64,000 nt of DNA from assembly GCA_036252795.1 (NCBI GenBank), contig DASYHY010000190.1, positions 1-64,000 on the forward strand, in the 5' to 3' direction. Below the pieces are notes generated by a model. The model was not told the DNA's origin, searched no databases, and worked only from the letters and a program-made list of their open reading frames with translations. The stretch comes from Aurantimonas sp036252795. Its GTDB lineage: Bacteria > Pseudomonadota > Alphaproteobacteria > Rhizobiales > Rhizobiaceae. A program made the position numbers and the translations under genes. Positions within the stretch are counted from its first letter, which is position 1. Each line of letters begins with the position of its first letter. This document shows positions 1 to 8,629 of this stretch, piece after piece.

Positions 1-855
1 TCACGGCGACCCCGTCGGGTCGCCAGTTCGCTACGCCTCGCGCGCCGGCGATCCGACCCCTCGCGGCAGACCCGCACCGGCTCGCTCGCATCGCGGCCGC
101 GCCGTCGCGCGTCACGCTCGCTACGCCTCGACCGGTGCGGGTCGGGGCGAGCTCCCGCCCAGCCTCCCGGCACGGCTCGCTGGCGAGCGTGGCGATGCCG
201 TCGCATCGCCAACGCTACCGCTGCGCATCGCGCCGTGCCGATCGCCCCAAAGGACGCCGCACCGGCACTGCTCGCTCGCGTCACGGCGACCCCGTCGGGT
301 CGCCAGTTCGCTACGCCTCGCGCGCCGGCAATCGGACCCCTCGCGGCGGACCCGCACCGGCTCGCTCGCATCGCGGCCGCGCCGACGCGCGTCACGCTCG
401 CTACGCCTCGGCCGGTGCGGCTTGGGGCGAGCTTCCACCCGGCCTCCCGGCACGGCTCATTGGCGGGCGTGGCGATGCCGTCGCATCGCCAACGCTACCG
501 CTGCGCATCGCGCCGTGCCGATCGCTCCAGCGGAGGCCGCGCCGGCACTGCTCGCTCGCGTCACGGCGACCCCGTCGGGTCGCCGGTTCGCTACGCCTCG
601 CGCGCCGGCAATCCGAGTCCTCACGGCAGACCCGCACCGGCTCGCTCGCTACGCCTCGGCCGGTGCGGCTTGGGGCGAGCTTCCACCCGGCCTCCCGGCA
701 CGGCTCGCTGGCGGGCGTGGCGATGCCGTCGCATCGCCAACGCTACCGCTGCGCATCGCGCCGTGCCGATCGCTCAGCGGAGCCCGCGCCGGCACTGCTC
801 GCTCGCGTCACGGCGACCCCGTCGGGTCGCCGGTTCGCTACGCCTCGCGCGCCGC
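1..855. repeat. ~280-bp hairpin-rich tandem repeat array
   Basis: Three units begin with the same sequence at 1, 281 and 561, followed by a partial fourth from 808 to about 855. Units 1 and 2 are 280 bp. Unit 3 is 247 bp because it lacks a ~33-bp block that follows the CTCGCT motif. Each unit has two strong hairpins with the same CGTC loop: arms GGCGACCC/GGGTCGCC (5-24 in unit 1) and GGCGATGC/GCATCGCC (191-210). Unit 1 also has a longer inverted repeat, GACCCGCACCGG (69-80) with CCGGTGCGGGTC (132-143). Long open frames cross the array in several frames but are low-complexity Arg/Ala products of GC-rich repeats, so I call no gene. The array continues past the left edge. Confidence 0.9.
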
Positions 856-1005
856 TACCAGCGCCACTCGACGCACGACCTTGCTGCGCCATCGTGACGA
901 TCAATCCCGGTCCTTTGGACCGACGATCCCGGCGACGTCCGGGCGACCCTAACGGGTCGAGGGAAGGAGGCTTTGCGCCGGTGATTCCACTCGGGAGGCA
1001 AAGCC

Positions 1006-1383
1006 ATGTCGATCACCTTCTTCCTCAGCGCCGGCGCCCAGCGCGACGCGAAGCCCGCGACGGTCACCGCACGCCAGCTCGCCGCCTTTCGGGCCTTCGC
1101 TCGCGAACGCGGCGAACTCCTCGATCACGACGATGAAGACCCGCTAGTCGCATGCAGCTTCGAGGCTCGCGTTTGCCCCTGGTCGCTGGCCAGCATTTGC
1201 GCGCTCTTCGACTACGACGAGGGCGTGATCGCGGTTGTCGAGGAGGCACAGTTTCGTGGTCTCAACGTGCGCTTCGACCGCGACGACGCCACCCGATCGA
1301 TCTCGCTTTGCGTCGCCAGCACGCCCGATGGAAGCGACCGACAATCACGAGCTGCGCGTGGTCTGGGGATAGCCTCCACCTAG
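1006..1383 (+). CDS. Hypothetical protein (125 aa)
   Basis: This is an unrecognised soluble protein. The ATG follows a clear GGGAGG ribosome-binding site 8 nt upstream. The sequence is acidic in the middle (HDDEDP, DYDEG), has no membrane segment or signal peptide, and its last ~20 residues look disordered. It is the first gene to the right of the repeat array and ends directly before an intrinsic terminator. The ~150 bp before it hold small hairpins, including GGTCC/GGACC at 909-921 and CGACCC/GGGTCG near 944-959. The second resembles the array hairpins, so the gene may sit under repeat-derived control. Function unknown. Confidence 0.6.
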   Translation: MSITFFLSAGAQRDAKPATVTARQLAAFRAFARERGELLDHDDEDPLVACSFEARVCPWSLASICALFDYDEGVIAVVEEAQFRGLNVRFDRDDATRSISLCVASTPDGSDRQSRAARGLGIAST

Positions 1384-1393
1384 ATCATCGCAG

Positions 1394-1428
1394 GGGGAGG
1401 GCGGGACGTACCCGCTCTCCCTTTTTTT
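1394..1428 (+). terminator. Rho-independent terminator after the 1006 gene
   Basis: A GC-rich stem (GGGAG-GCGGG against CCCGC-CTCCC, with small bulges) is followed at once by seven T residues, 11 nt after the stop codon. Confidence 0.85.
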
Positions 1429-1456
1429 GCCTGCGGGGCTTCAGTTCTCGATCACG

Positions 1457-1495
1457 AAAAAGGGGAGGGCCTTACGGCCTCTCCCCTCTTCTTTT
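1457..1495. terminator. Bidirectional terminator between convergent genes
   Basis: A run of five A, a GGGGAGGGCC stem, a TTAC loop, GGCC-TCTCCCC and then a T-rich tail form a hairpin with T-rich tails on both strands. It lies between the + gene ending at 1383 and the - gene ending at 1533 and can serve both. Confidence 0.8.
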
Positions 1496-1532
1496 GCCCG
1501 ACAGGCTTCAGCCTGCCAGCGCATCGGTCCTG

Positions 1533-1751
1533 CTACGCTGCAAGCCGCTTCGCGACCTCAGCGACACCCATCGACTTTACCGCCCCGAGGATAGACCGAA
1601 TCTGCTCGGCGTCGCCCTTGAGCAACCCCGATTTCTCGACCTCCTTCAGAAGCTCAGAGCGCTCCCTCTCGGCAAGCTGACGACGCCGCTCTTCCAGCTT
1701 CCGTCCTTCTGCCGCCAGCTGCTCGCGTTCCTGCTCGATTGTACGTGCCAT
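1533..1751 (-). CDS. Small charged coiled-coil protein (72 aa)
   Basis: Unrecognised small protein. I chose the ATG at 1751 (MARTIEQE) because an AAAGGGA-like site precedes it; the in-frame GTG 39 nt upstream has no ribosome-binding site. Residues ~4-45 are almost all Glu, Arg, Lys, Gln, Leu and Ala with heptad spacing, suggesting a coiled coil. A short hydrophobic C-terminal helix follows (SILGAVKSMGVAEVAKRL). No catalytic motif. It reads away from the candidate oriT region and might be a DNA-processing accessory protein, but that is position alone. Confidence 0.6.
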   Translation of the reverse strand: MARTIEQEREQLAAEGRKLEERRRQLAERERSELLKEVEKSGLLKGDAEQIRSILGAVKSMGVAEVAKRLAA

Positions 1752-1862
1752 TGCCGTCCCTTTTTCTGATCGGTTGACAGCCTCCGACACCCACGATGAC
1801 AGGCCGCACGACCGACCGCAAGCGAGAGCTATTCAGACGGGCTTTGGCCGTCAGGATCGGCA

Positions 1863-1892
1863 CCGATGATCCGAGCTATGCCGGATCATCGG
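1863..1892. other. Perfect 11-bp inverted repeat in the oriT-proximal spacer
   Basis: CCGATGATCCG (1863-1873) and CGGATCATCGG (1882-1892) are exact reverse complements 8 nt apart. There is no T-tract, so a protein-binding site or oriT-associated repeat is more likely than a terminator. It lies in the ~545-bp gene-free region 1752-2296. Confidence 0.55.
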
Positions 1893-2063
1893 ATAGGCTG
1901 CGACGGACCTCGCCTGCGGCGGGTGCGTCGTGGGTCGGGATCGCTTCGCATGTTCGCCGGAGACACGCCTTGGATCAGTCCGCCTCCGGCGATTGCCCCT
2001 CAGGACTCCGATCGAACATGGAGACGAAGAGCGATGATGCCCTCAACCCCACGACAGTCCCTA

Positions 2064-2092
2064 GGATTAGCACACCCTATGCGGCGACCGCA
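2064..2092 (-). other. Candidate oriT nic region
   Basis: On the minus strand an inverted repeat (TGCGG-TCG-CCGCA, 2092-2080) is followed by TAGGGTGTGCTAATCC. In the MobF plasmids F and R388, as I recall them, the relaxase-bound hairpin is followed by nine bases and then the nick (GTGGGGTGT^G in F, GTATTGTCT^A in R388). Here the nine bases after GCGG-TCG-CCGC are ATAGGGTGT, then G, which matches F at GGGTGT^G. The predicted nick is between 2072 and 2071 on the minus strand. The encoded relaxase is MobF, and the tra genes would enter the recipient last, as in those plasmids. Inference from layout. Confidence 0.45.
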
Positions 2093-2177
2093 GGTGTAAG
2101 TGCCTGAAAAGCCTCGTGTATTCTGTGGTGATACCGTAGTCGTATGTAATACGCCTTCTCGAAACCAGGTAAACCGC

Positions 2178-2196
2178 CGATTTCCCGCGGAAATCG
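2178..2196. other. Palindrome in the tra upstream region
   Basis: CGATTTCC-CGC-GGAAATCG is a perfect 8-bp inverted repeat. A second short one, CGTAT-GTA-ATACG, lies at 2141-2153. Both are between the candidate nic region and the RHH gene and could bind accessory proteins of the relaxosome or promoter. Confidence 0.45.
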
Positions 2197-2271
2197 CTGT
2201 AGTTGCTGGTAACACAGAAACCATCTTCCGTCGGCGAGCGAAGGCAGCTAAGCTGCGGTTTCCGAAACCCC

Positions 2272-2294
2272 CACCATCCAAAGTTTGGATGGTG
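2272..2294. promoter_or_regulatory. Probable autoregulatory operator of the RHH-tra operon
   Basis: CACCATCCAAA and TTTGGATGGTG form a perfect 11-bp inverted repeat around a central G. It ends two bases before the ATG of the RHH gene and covers the place of a ribosome-binding site. A repressor bound here would block transcription; the same hairpin in RNA could also hide the start. TrwA of R388, an RHH protein, represses trwABC in this way, which is the basis of the call. Confidence 0.6.
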
Positions 2295-2296
2295 CT

Positions 2297-2587
2297 ATGT
2301 CGAACCCACCTATCACGCTGCGTCTGTCCGACGACCAGCGAGCGGCCATCGAGCGTGCGGCCTCTGACCGAGGAATATCCCGGTCCGAGATCATCCGCCT
2401 GGCGCTGATTTTCGGGGTGCCGCTCGCAGCGGCCAGCCACTCATTCAACGTCAGCCGAGTGCTCCTCATCCTGGAGCAGCTTTCGGCCTCGATGGACCTC
2501 ATCGTGACCCGGGAACACCCGGACTACGCCGAGAAGATTATCGACATCGCCCAGGAGCGCGTGGAGGCCCACCATGCGCAACGGTGA
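2297..2587 (+). CDS. Ribbon-helix-helix regulator, TrwA-like
   Basis: Protein of 96 residues whose first ~45 form a CopG/Arc-type ribbon-helix-helix: a short strand (ITLRLSDD), then helices around AAIERAASDRGISRSEIIRLAL. The ATG at 2297 is preferred to the in-frame TTG at 2285 because the latter lies inside the palindrome. It overlaps the coupling-protein gene by 14 nt and is first in an order (RHH, coupling ATPase, MobF relaxase) matching trwA-trwB-trwC of R388. TrwA binds oriT, stimulates relaxase nicking and represses its operon. The same roles are inferred here from order and fold, not from sequence identity. Confidence 0.75.
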   Translation: MSNPPITLRLSDDQRAAIERAASDRGISRSEIIRLALIFGVPLAAASHSFNVSRVLLILEQLSASMDLIVTREHPDYAEKIIDIAQERVEAHHAQR

Positions 2588-5054
2588 CATCCGTTTCAAC
2601 GGCCAGGCCGCAGTCGTCGAGCACGCCTCCGCGCGCGGCCGGATCACCCGCAACTCAAGCAATTTCACGCGCGGTTCGCAGCTGCTTTCGAGCCAGTACA
2701 AGATGGCTTGGGCGGCCACCCTTGTGCCGGTCTGGATCTGGCTCAGCAGCTTCATCGTGCTGTTCAACATCATGGTCTGGCTCGGCCTCGCCGAGCACGA
2801 GTTCCAACTCGACCTGATGAAGCTCTACTCGGCGGTCTGGACATGGGTGGGTGGCGACCGCTTCCACCTCATCAACCTGACCCTTCCGAACGGCTCCGTG
2901 ACCAAGGTCCCGATCGGCTACGTCCCCTACGAGCCGCATGTCGTTCACGCCTGGCATCAGACGGTCAAAATCTTCCTGATCACGCTGGTGATGGCGACCG
3001 CGGTCGCAGCCCCGTTGATCAGCTGGTTCATTACCTGGGCGAACAAGCGCGGACGCGACGTTTTGACCGAGCGACACAACCGCGGATCGATGCTCGTCGC
3101 CCGCGATCTGCTGCTCGACAATGTCCGCCGGCACAACCTCACGCAGTTCCGCAAGGAATGCGCCGAACACGACCCGCCCTACGATCCGAAACTCGTCGCC
3201 AAGGCCCCGATCATCGATCGCGTCGACGAAGGCATTCACGTCCCATATTCCATCGCCGGCATCCCCTATCCGTGGCGCCTCGAGCAGAGCCACACGATGC
3301 TGATCGGCACGACCGGCACCGGCAAGACGACACAGCTTCGCAGCCACGTTTCGCAGATCCGAGCACGCGGCCATCGCGCGGTCATTTTCGACCTCACCGG
3401 CGTGTTCGTTGAGACGTTCTTCGACCCCGAAACCGACGTCATTCTCAACCCGATGGACGAGCGCTGCGCGCCGTGGACACTGTTCGACGAGTGCCGGAAC
3501 TATGCCGATTTCGTCTCGGCAGCCGCGGCTCTCATTCCGTCCCATCCCGACGACAAAGAGCCGTTCTGGCAGAACGCCGCACGCATGCTTTTCATCGAAA
3601 TGTGCCTGAAGCTTCAGGAGGCGGGAGAGGGCAACAATGCCGCCATTGCCCACCACCTGATGACGGCCGATCTCAAGAAGATCCATGCACAGCTGGAGGA
3701 CACTGTCGCCGCGCCGCTGACGACCGAAAAGGCCGCCCGCATGGCGGAGTCGATCCGATCGGTTCTGAACGTCAATGGACAGGCCCTGCGCTTCATGCCG
3801 GACCCGGTCGAAGGCGGACCTCCGGCGTTCTCGATCCGCGACTGGATCGCGACCGACAATCGCGACGGCTCGATCATGTTCATCACCGGCTCGTACAACG
3901 ACCTGGAGATGACCCGCGGCCTGTTCACGCTGTGGATCGACCTGGCCGTCAACAACCTGATGCGCCTGCCGAAAACTCGCGATCTACGCACCTGGTATCT
4001 CTTTGACGAGGTCCACGCGCTCCACGCCCTTCCCGGCATCGAGCACGGCCTGCAGTCCGCCCGCAATTTCGGCGGGGCATTCGTTCTCGGCATCCACTCG
4101 TTCGACAAGCTCGTCGCCACCTATGGACTCCAAAACGCGACCGCCCTGACGGGCCTCGCGCGCACCAAGCTTATCCTCGCCACGGCAGACCGTACGACCG
4201 CGGAGAAGTGCTCGGAGTTCATCGGTAATCGCGAGGTCCGGCAAGTCGATGAGGCGTACAGCTACGGCTACAACAACACCCGCGACGCCTCGACCCTGAC
4301 GCCTCGCACGGCGGTCGAACCGCTGGTGCTGCCCGACGACATTACCGACCTGCCGTCGCTCAATGGCTTCGTCAAATTTCCGGACGGCTTCCCCGCCGCT
4401 CGGATAAAGCTGACCTACAAGTCCTACCCCGAGGTCGCACCCGGCTCGGTGCCTCGTAAAGACTTCAAGCCCACTCCCTACGTTTCGCCGGAAGAGCGGC
4501 GGAAACGTGCAGCCCAGAACAATGGCGCGGATGAAGGAGGTGAGGGTGGCCGCGAGCATACGCCCACGCGGCCGGTAGGAGGCGTGGAAGAGCGCGGCGA
4601 GAACGAGCCGGAGCAGACGACACCGGAGCCTCGCAAGGGCCAGAGCGAGGCGGAAAAAGCGGCTGCGGCGATGGACGTCGTCGGTGCGACCCAGGTCGCT
4701 CTGGACCAGATCCCGGGCCGGGCTGTCGGCGGGTCACCGCAAGCCACCGCACCCGCGCCGTCCAACGATGAGAAGGAGGCATCGCTTCCGAAGGTTCAGG
4801 CAGCTCGGGCGGGGCTCCGCCTTGCCGATCCCGGCGTGGGACGCACCCTCGATCCTGACCAGCAGGCGGCGCATGGCGATGTCGGTCGCTCCACCGGAAA
4901 CCCGATCCTCGATCGCCTCGACGGCGACCGCCACGAGGACCAGTCGATGCGCGAATTGCGCGACGGCTTCGCCACCGATCGCAACGGCGACCATCATCAA
5001 CGTCATCACGGTCACGATCATTCGCCCGCAATTGACGACGACATGGAGATGTAA
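2574..5054 (+). CDS. Type IV coupling protein (TraD/TrwB/VirD4 family)
   Basis: Inner-membrane hexameric ATPase that hands the relaxase-DNA complex to the type IV secretion channel. Two membrane segments lie near residues 43-72 and 132-156. The Walker A GTTGTGKT is at about 245-252, and the Walker B LFDE is at 476-479 followed by VHAL. The C-terminal ~230 residues (from ~600) are hydrophilic, low-complexity and end in a His-rich stretch (HHQRHHGHDH) before an acidic tip, as expected for a relaxase-docking tail. At 826 residues it is longer than TrwB (~507) because of this tail. It overlaps the RHH gene and is 3 nt from the relaxase gene. Part of it is duplicated in the 8946-9677 protein. Confidence 0.9.
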   Translation: MRNGDIRFNGQAAVVEHASARGRITRNSSNFTRGSQLLSSQYKMAWAATLVPVWIWLSSFIVLFNIMVWLGLAEHEFQLDLMKLYSAVWTWVGGDRFHLINLTLPNGSVTKVPIGYVPYEPHVVHAWHQTVKIFLITLVMATAVAAPLISWFITWANKRGRDVLTERHNRGSMLVARDLLLDNVRRHNLTQFRKECAEHDPPYDPKLVAKAPIIDRVDEGIHVPYSIAGIPYPWRLEQSHTMLIGTTGTGKTTQLRSHVSQIRARGHRAVIFDLTGVFVETFFDPETDVILNPMDERCAPWTLFDECRNYADFVSAAAALIPSHPDDKEPFWQNAARMLFIEMCLKLQEAGEGNNAAIAHHLMTADLKKIHAQLEDTVAAPLTTEKAARMAESIRSVLNVNGQALRFMPDPVEGGPPAFSIRDWIATDNRDGSIMFITGSYNDLEMTRGLFTLWIDLAVNNLMRLPKTRDLRTWYLFDEVHALHALPGIEHGLQSARNFGGAFVLGIHSFDKLVATYGLQNATALTGLARTKLILATADRTTAEKCSEFIGNREVRQVDEAYSYGYNNTRDASTLTPRTAVEPLVLPDDITDLPSLNGFVKFPDGFPAARIKLTYKSYPEVAPGSVPRKDFKPTPYVSPEERRKRAAQNNGADEGGEGGREHTPTRPVGGVEERGENEPEQTTPEPRKGQSEAEKAAAAMDVVGATQVALDQIPGRAVGGSPQATAPAPSNDEKEASLPKVQAARAGLRLADPGVGRTLDPDQQAAHGDVGRSTGNPILDRLDGDRHEDQSMRELRDGFATDRNGDHHQRHHGHDHSPAIDDDMEM

Positions 5055-5057
5055 GCG

Positions 5058-8000
5058 ATGCTCTCGGTCGCTTCCATCAAGTCGGCATCGGGCGCGGCGA
5101 GCTACTTCGCCAAGGACGATTATTATACCGCCGAGCACTCCTCAGAGGCGACGCTCTGGGGCGGTGTCGGGGCGGCCGAAATCGGGCTCAAGGGCGAGGT
5201 CACGAAAGAGGCCTTCGAGAAGATCCTCAACGGCGAGCTGCCGTCGGGTGAGAAGGTCGGCCAGGTCCAGAACCGACAGCACGGTGTCGACCTCACCTTT
5301 TCGATGCCTAAGTCGGCCAGCATCCTCGCTTATGTCACCGGCGACACCCGCATCCTCGCCGCCCACATGAATGCCGTTAAGACCACGATGGCGTGGGTCG
5401 AAAAGACCTTCGCTGAAGGGCGCACGTACGATCGATCGAAGGCAGGCGACGCCGTCCGCACAGGCAACCTCGTCTATGCCATGTTCCAGCATGACACGAG
5501 TCGGGCACTAGACCCACAGGGGCACATCCACGTCCTCGTCGCGAACATGACCAAGATGGCCAACGGCGTCTGGCAGGCACTGCACAACGGCCAGCTCTGG
5601 AAGAACAACACGACGATCGGTTCGGCCTACCATGCCAACTACCGCGCCGAGCTGGCGAAGATCGGCTTCGAGACGACGGTCTCCGGCAAGCACGGCATGT
5701 TCGAGATCAGCGGCGTGCCGAAGAAGGTCATCGAAACCTTCAGCCAGCGCAGTACCGATATCCGAGCTAAGGCGGCCGAGCTCGGTATCACCAATCCCAA
5801 GGCTCTCGATCGGATCACCACCAACACCCGCGACGCTAAGCTCAACGTCGAGGATCGCGATGCCCTCCGGGAGGCGTGGCGAGCCCGTGCAGCAGAGCTT
5901 GGCTTTGACGGCAAAGCGCTTGTGGAAGCCGCGAAGGCACGCGCGAGCGGTGCCGCGCTCGACAGCAAGCCCGGCACCATGGAGCGTATTCGCGAGACCC
6001 TGGTGGGCATTCGTGAGACCCTCGGTGACGCTTTCCGGCCAAACGACCCGCTGATCGCAAGCGGGCTCGAGCGTCTGCGGATCTCTCCGGTCGACCTCCG
6101 TGCCCAGCACGCCGTCGCCTCCGCCATCCGTATCCACGCGCAGCGTGAAGCCGCGTTCTCGATACCCGACGTCGTGAAGACTGCGCTCGATCGCGACCTG
6201 AAGGGCGTGACGCCCGAACATGTCGACCGCCGCGTCTCGGAGCTCATCCGGGCCGGTCAGCTGATCCCAGGCAAGCAGGACCGGATCGACGGCGTCGTTA
6301 CTCACGTCACGACGCCGGAGGCACTTGCGACCGAACGCGGGATCCTCGCCGAGATCGAGCGGGGGCGCGGGCAGGGGCGCGTCATCGTCTCGCCGGAGAC
6401 TGTGATCGCGAGGCTGCACGCTGCGTCTGGCGACAAGGAGCTCAACGCTGGCCAGATGGCGGCCGCGACCATGGCGCTCACCTCCTCCGACCGCATCGTC
6501 GCCGTCCAGGGCGTCTCGGGCGCCGGCAAGTCGACGATGCTCGCAAGCGTCTCCCGCAACGTCGAGCAGGAAGGGGGCAAGGTTGTCGGCCTGGCGCTGA
6601 TGAAGGCCACCTCGGACCGCCTTGGTGCGGAGGCTGGGATCGAGAGCCGCACCGTCTCTTCCTTCGTTCACAGCTACGCGCGTCATGCGCTGGCAGGAAA
6701 AGGTGCTGGCTACGACGGCGCCCGCAACGAACTGGCCGGCACGACCATCATCCTCGACGAGGCTTCCATGGTCGGCTCGGACCAGATGAAGCACCTGGTC
6801 GGCATAGCAAACGCGCTTGGGGTCGATCGCTTCCTGATGATCGGCGACCGCCAGCAGATCACGGCAGTCGACGCCGGCAAGGCCTTCGCGCTCGCACAGG
6901 CCGGCGGGATCACGATGGCACGCATGGACGAGAATCTGCGTCAGCGCACCGAGCAGCTGCGTACCGTCGCGGCGCTCACCAACCGAGGCGCGGTCCGCGA
7001 AGCCATGGCGATGCTCGGCAACAAGGTGACCGCCAACCCTGCGCATGTGAAGGCGGCGTCGGAACACTGGCTAAGCCTCACGCCCGAGCAGCGCGCCTCG
7101 ACCGCGATGTTCTCATCGGGTCGAGTGGCACGTGCTGAGCTCAACGTCCGCATCCAGGAAGGTCTCGCTGCCGAAGGCACGCTGAAGGGCGAGGGGGTGA
7201 AGATCGATGTCCTCGACAAGGTCAACCTGACCCGCGAGGAACTCCGCTATCCCCAAGCCTACCAGGCGAAGTTCGATGCACGGCTCGTCATCGATCTACG
7301 CTTCGCAATCCGGGAGCTCGGCCTGCCGCGAGGCACGTTCGACGTGATCGGGGTCACTGACAAAGGGCATGTCCAGGTCCAGATCGGCAACAAGGTCAAA
7401 ACCTTCGACCCGCAGAAGATTTCGCCGCTCGATAAGACCGACGCGATGCAACTCGCCCAGCGTGAGGAGATCAAGCTCCACGAAGGCGATAAGATCCGCT
7501 GGACGCAGAACGACAAGGATCGCGGTCTCAACAACAACGACATCGCGCGCGTGGTGTCGGTCGATCCGTCAGGGATCAAGGTGGAGGCAAGCGACGGCCA
7601 TATCCATGAACTGAAAGCCGGCGACCCGATGATGGAGCGCATCAGCCTCGCCTACGCGCTCAACATGCACGCCGCTCAAGGCATCACCGCCGACAACGCG
7701 ATCGCGGTGATGAGCCACAAGGAGTCCAACCTCTCCAATCAGCGGCTCTTCAACGTGACCGTCACGCGCGTCCGTGACGACATCCGGCTGTTCACCGACA
7801 ATCGCGAGAAGCTGACCCAGGCGATCGAGCGCAATGAGGGTAACAAGACCTCCGCACTCGAGACCACCGGCGAGTTGTCGATCGATCCAGGGCGAGGCTC
7901 CATCTCGGATAATGGCGCGTCGCCGAGTGCGACGGGGAGCCAGACCGGCATGGATTCGTCGAGATCGTTCAATCCCTCGCTGCCGCCCGAACTCGATCGC

Positions 8001-8183
8001 GGCCCCGAAAAATTGGGCGGCGAGAAAGAGGGCTCGGTCGCCTCGCCGGCGATGAGCAGCACCACCACCGCTCCTGACTTCAAGAACGATCCCACTCTGT
8101 CGGCCGCGTCGCTCCGCATCGGCGTCGAGCCGCCCGCGATCGAGCTGCCTTTCCCCGAAAAAGACATCGGACTGGAGCTATGA
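5058..8183 (+). CDS. MobF conjugative relaxase-helicase (TrwC/TraI type)
   Basis: It nicks oriT, becomes covalently attached to the 5' end and unwinds the transferred strand. The N-terminal ~300 residues are a TrwC relaxase domain: candidate nucleophile tyrosines at 16, 22 and 23, and a metal-binding His triad at 145, 156 and 158 (QHDTS then GHIHV). A RecD-like helicase follows: Walker A GVSGAGKS at 485-492, Walker B ILDEAS near 564, MIGDRQQ, and a C-terminal UvrD-like motif (YALNMHAAQGIT). The 1041-residue length suits TrwC (~966). The tail from ~950 is hydrophilic and likely disordered. Same operon as the coupling protein. Confidence 0.93.
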   Translation: MLSVASIKSASGAASYFAKDDYYTAEHSSEATLWGGVGAAEIGLKGEVTKEAFEKILNGELPSGEKVGQVQNRQHGVDLTFSMPKSASILAYVTGDTRILAAHMNAVKTTMAWVEKTFAEGRTYDRSKAGDAVRTGNLVYAMFQHDTSRALDPQGHIHVLVANMTKMANGVWQALHNGQLWKNNTTIGSAYHANYRAELAKIGFETTVSGKHGMFEISGVPKKVIETFSQRSTDIRAKAAELGITNPKALDRITTNTRDAKLNVEDRDALREAWRARAAELGFDGKALVEAAKARASGAALDSKPGTMERIRETLVGIRETLGDAFRPNDPLIASGLERLRISPVDLRAQHAVASAIRIHAQREAAFSIPDVVKTALDRDLKGVTPEHVDRRVSELIRAGQLIPGKQDRIDGVVTHVTTPEALATERGILAEIERGRGQGRVIVSPETVIARLHAASGDKELNAGQMAAATMALTSSDRIVAVQGVSGAGKSTMLASVSRNVEQEGGKVVGLALMKATSDRLGAEAGIESRTVSSFVHSYARHALAGKGAGYDGARNELAGTTIILDEASMVGSDQMKHLVGIANALGVDRFLMIGDRQQITAVDAGKAFALAQAGGITMARMDENLRQRTEQLRTVAALTNRGAVREAMAMLGNKVTANPAHVKAASEHWLSLTPEQRASTAMFSSGRVARAELNVRIQEGLAAEGTLKGEGVKIDVLDKVNLTREELRYPQAYQAKFDARLVIDLRFAIRELGLPRGTFDVIGVTDKGHVQVQIGNKVKTFDPQKISPLDKTDAMQLAQREEIKLHEGDKIRWTQNDKDRGLNNNDIARVVSVDPSGIKVEASDGHIHELKAGDPMMERISLAYALNMHAAQGITADNAIAVMSHKESNLSNQRLFNVTVTRVRDDIRLFTDNREKLTQAIERNEGNKTSALETTGELSIDPGRGSISDNGASPSATGSQTGMDSSRSFNPSLPPELDRGPEKLGGEKEGSVASPAMSSTTTAPDFKNDPTLSAASLRIGVEPPAIELPFPEKDIGLEL

Positions 8184-8422
8184 CCATGCCCACCGCACGA
8201 CCTACCCTCGAGCAGGTGCTCGCTATCAAGCATTGGCACCCGTGCGACCTCAACACGCACACGCTTGCCGAGTGCAGCCGCCTCGCCAAGCACGACCACG
8301 CGCTGGAATGGGGCGCTGAGACCCTGGCGATGGCTAGCGTTTTTGCGCTGACCTACGCCGTGCTTGCGCCGCTGACACGGGCGCTGCGCGCGCCCCGTCG
8401 AGCGGTGGGCGTGGCGGCATGA
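8180..8422 (+). CDS. Small protein with one hydrophobic segment (80 aa)
   Basis: The start codon overlaps the relaxase stop as ATGA, so translation is probably coupled. The N-terminal half is soluble and rich in His and Cys (IKHWHPCDLNTHTLAECSRL). Residues ~47-66 (TLAMASVFALTYAVLAPLT) form one membrane-spanning stretch, followed by a basic C-terminus. No family recognised. First gene of a long run of overlapping genes after the relaxase. Confidence 0.7.
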   Translation: MTMPTARPTLEQVLAIKHWHPCDLNTHTLAECSRLAKHDHALEWGAETLAMASVFALTYAVLAPLTRALRAPRRAVGVAA

Positions 8423-8625
8423 TGTCCGAACGGCTCATCCGCGACGATCTCCAATCATCGTCGGCAACGCCCCACCGGCTCCGCACGATGCTGAGTTGGG
8501 CCTGCAGGATCATCCATGCACTCTTGCTAATGCTGGGCTTGTCTGGCGCCGTAACGCTCGGGATCGCAGGACTCAAAGAGCTGCAACCGGCCGCGACCGG
8601 CACCCCCGTCACGGTGACGGAGTAG
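8419..8625 (+). CDS. Small single-pass membrane protein (68 aa)
   Basis: Starts with an ATGA overlap on the preceding gene. A charged N-terminus of ~25 residues leads into a hydrophobic helix (ALLLMLGLSGAVTLGIAGL, ~34-52) and a short polar tail. No known domain. Its setting, coupled between other small membrane proteins of the tra-linked operon, suggests a partner in a membrane complex, which is inference. Confidence 0.65.
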   Translation: MMSERLIRDDLQSSSATPHRLRTMLSWACRIIHALLLMLGLSGAVTLGIAGLKELQPAATGTPVTVTE

Positions 8626-8629
8626 GCAG

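Noticed and set aside
1..855. CRISPR array
   Set aside because: The units are ~280 bp and nearly identical along their whole length, with no short repeat/unique spacer alternation, and no cas gene is present.
135..1136. Long + strand open frames through the left-edge repeats (up to 333 codons)
   Set aside because: Several overlapping frames are open at once on both strands; products are Arg/Ala/Pro-rich repeats with no domain or ribosome-binding site. This is an effect of GC-rich repeats lacking stops.
2100..2130. A second F-like nick motif, CTGTGGTGAT, on the plus strand
   Set aside because: It resembles GTGTGGTG only loosely and has no inverted repeat at the proper distance; the minus-strand site at 2071 fits better.
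1796..2440. Small open frames in the oriT-proximal spacer (103, 77 and 146 codons)
   Set aside because: They overlap each other and the inverted repeats, lack ribosome-binding sites and have no protein-like composition.
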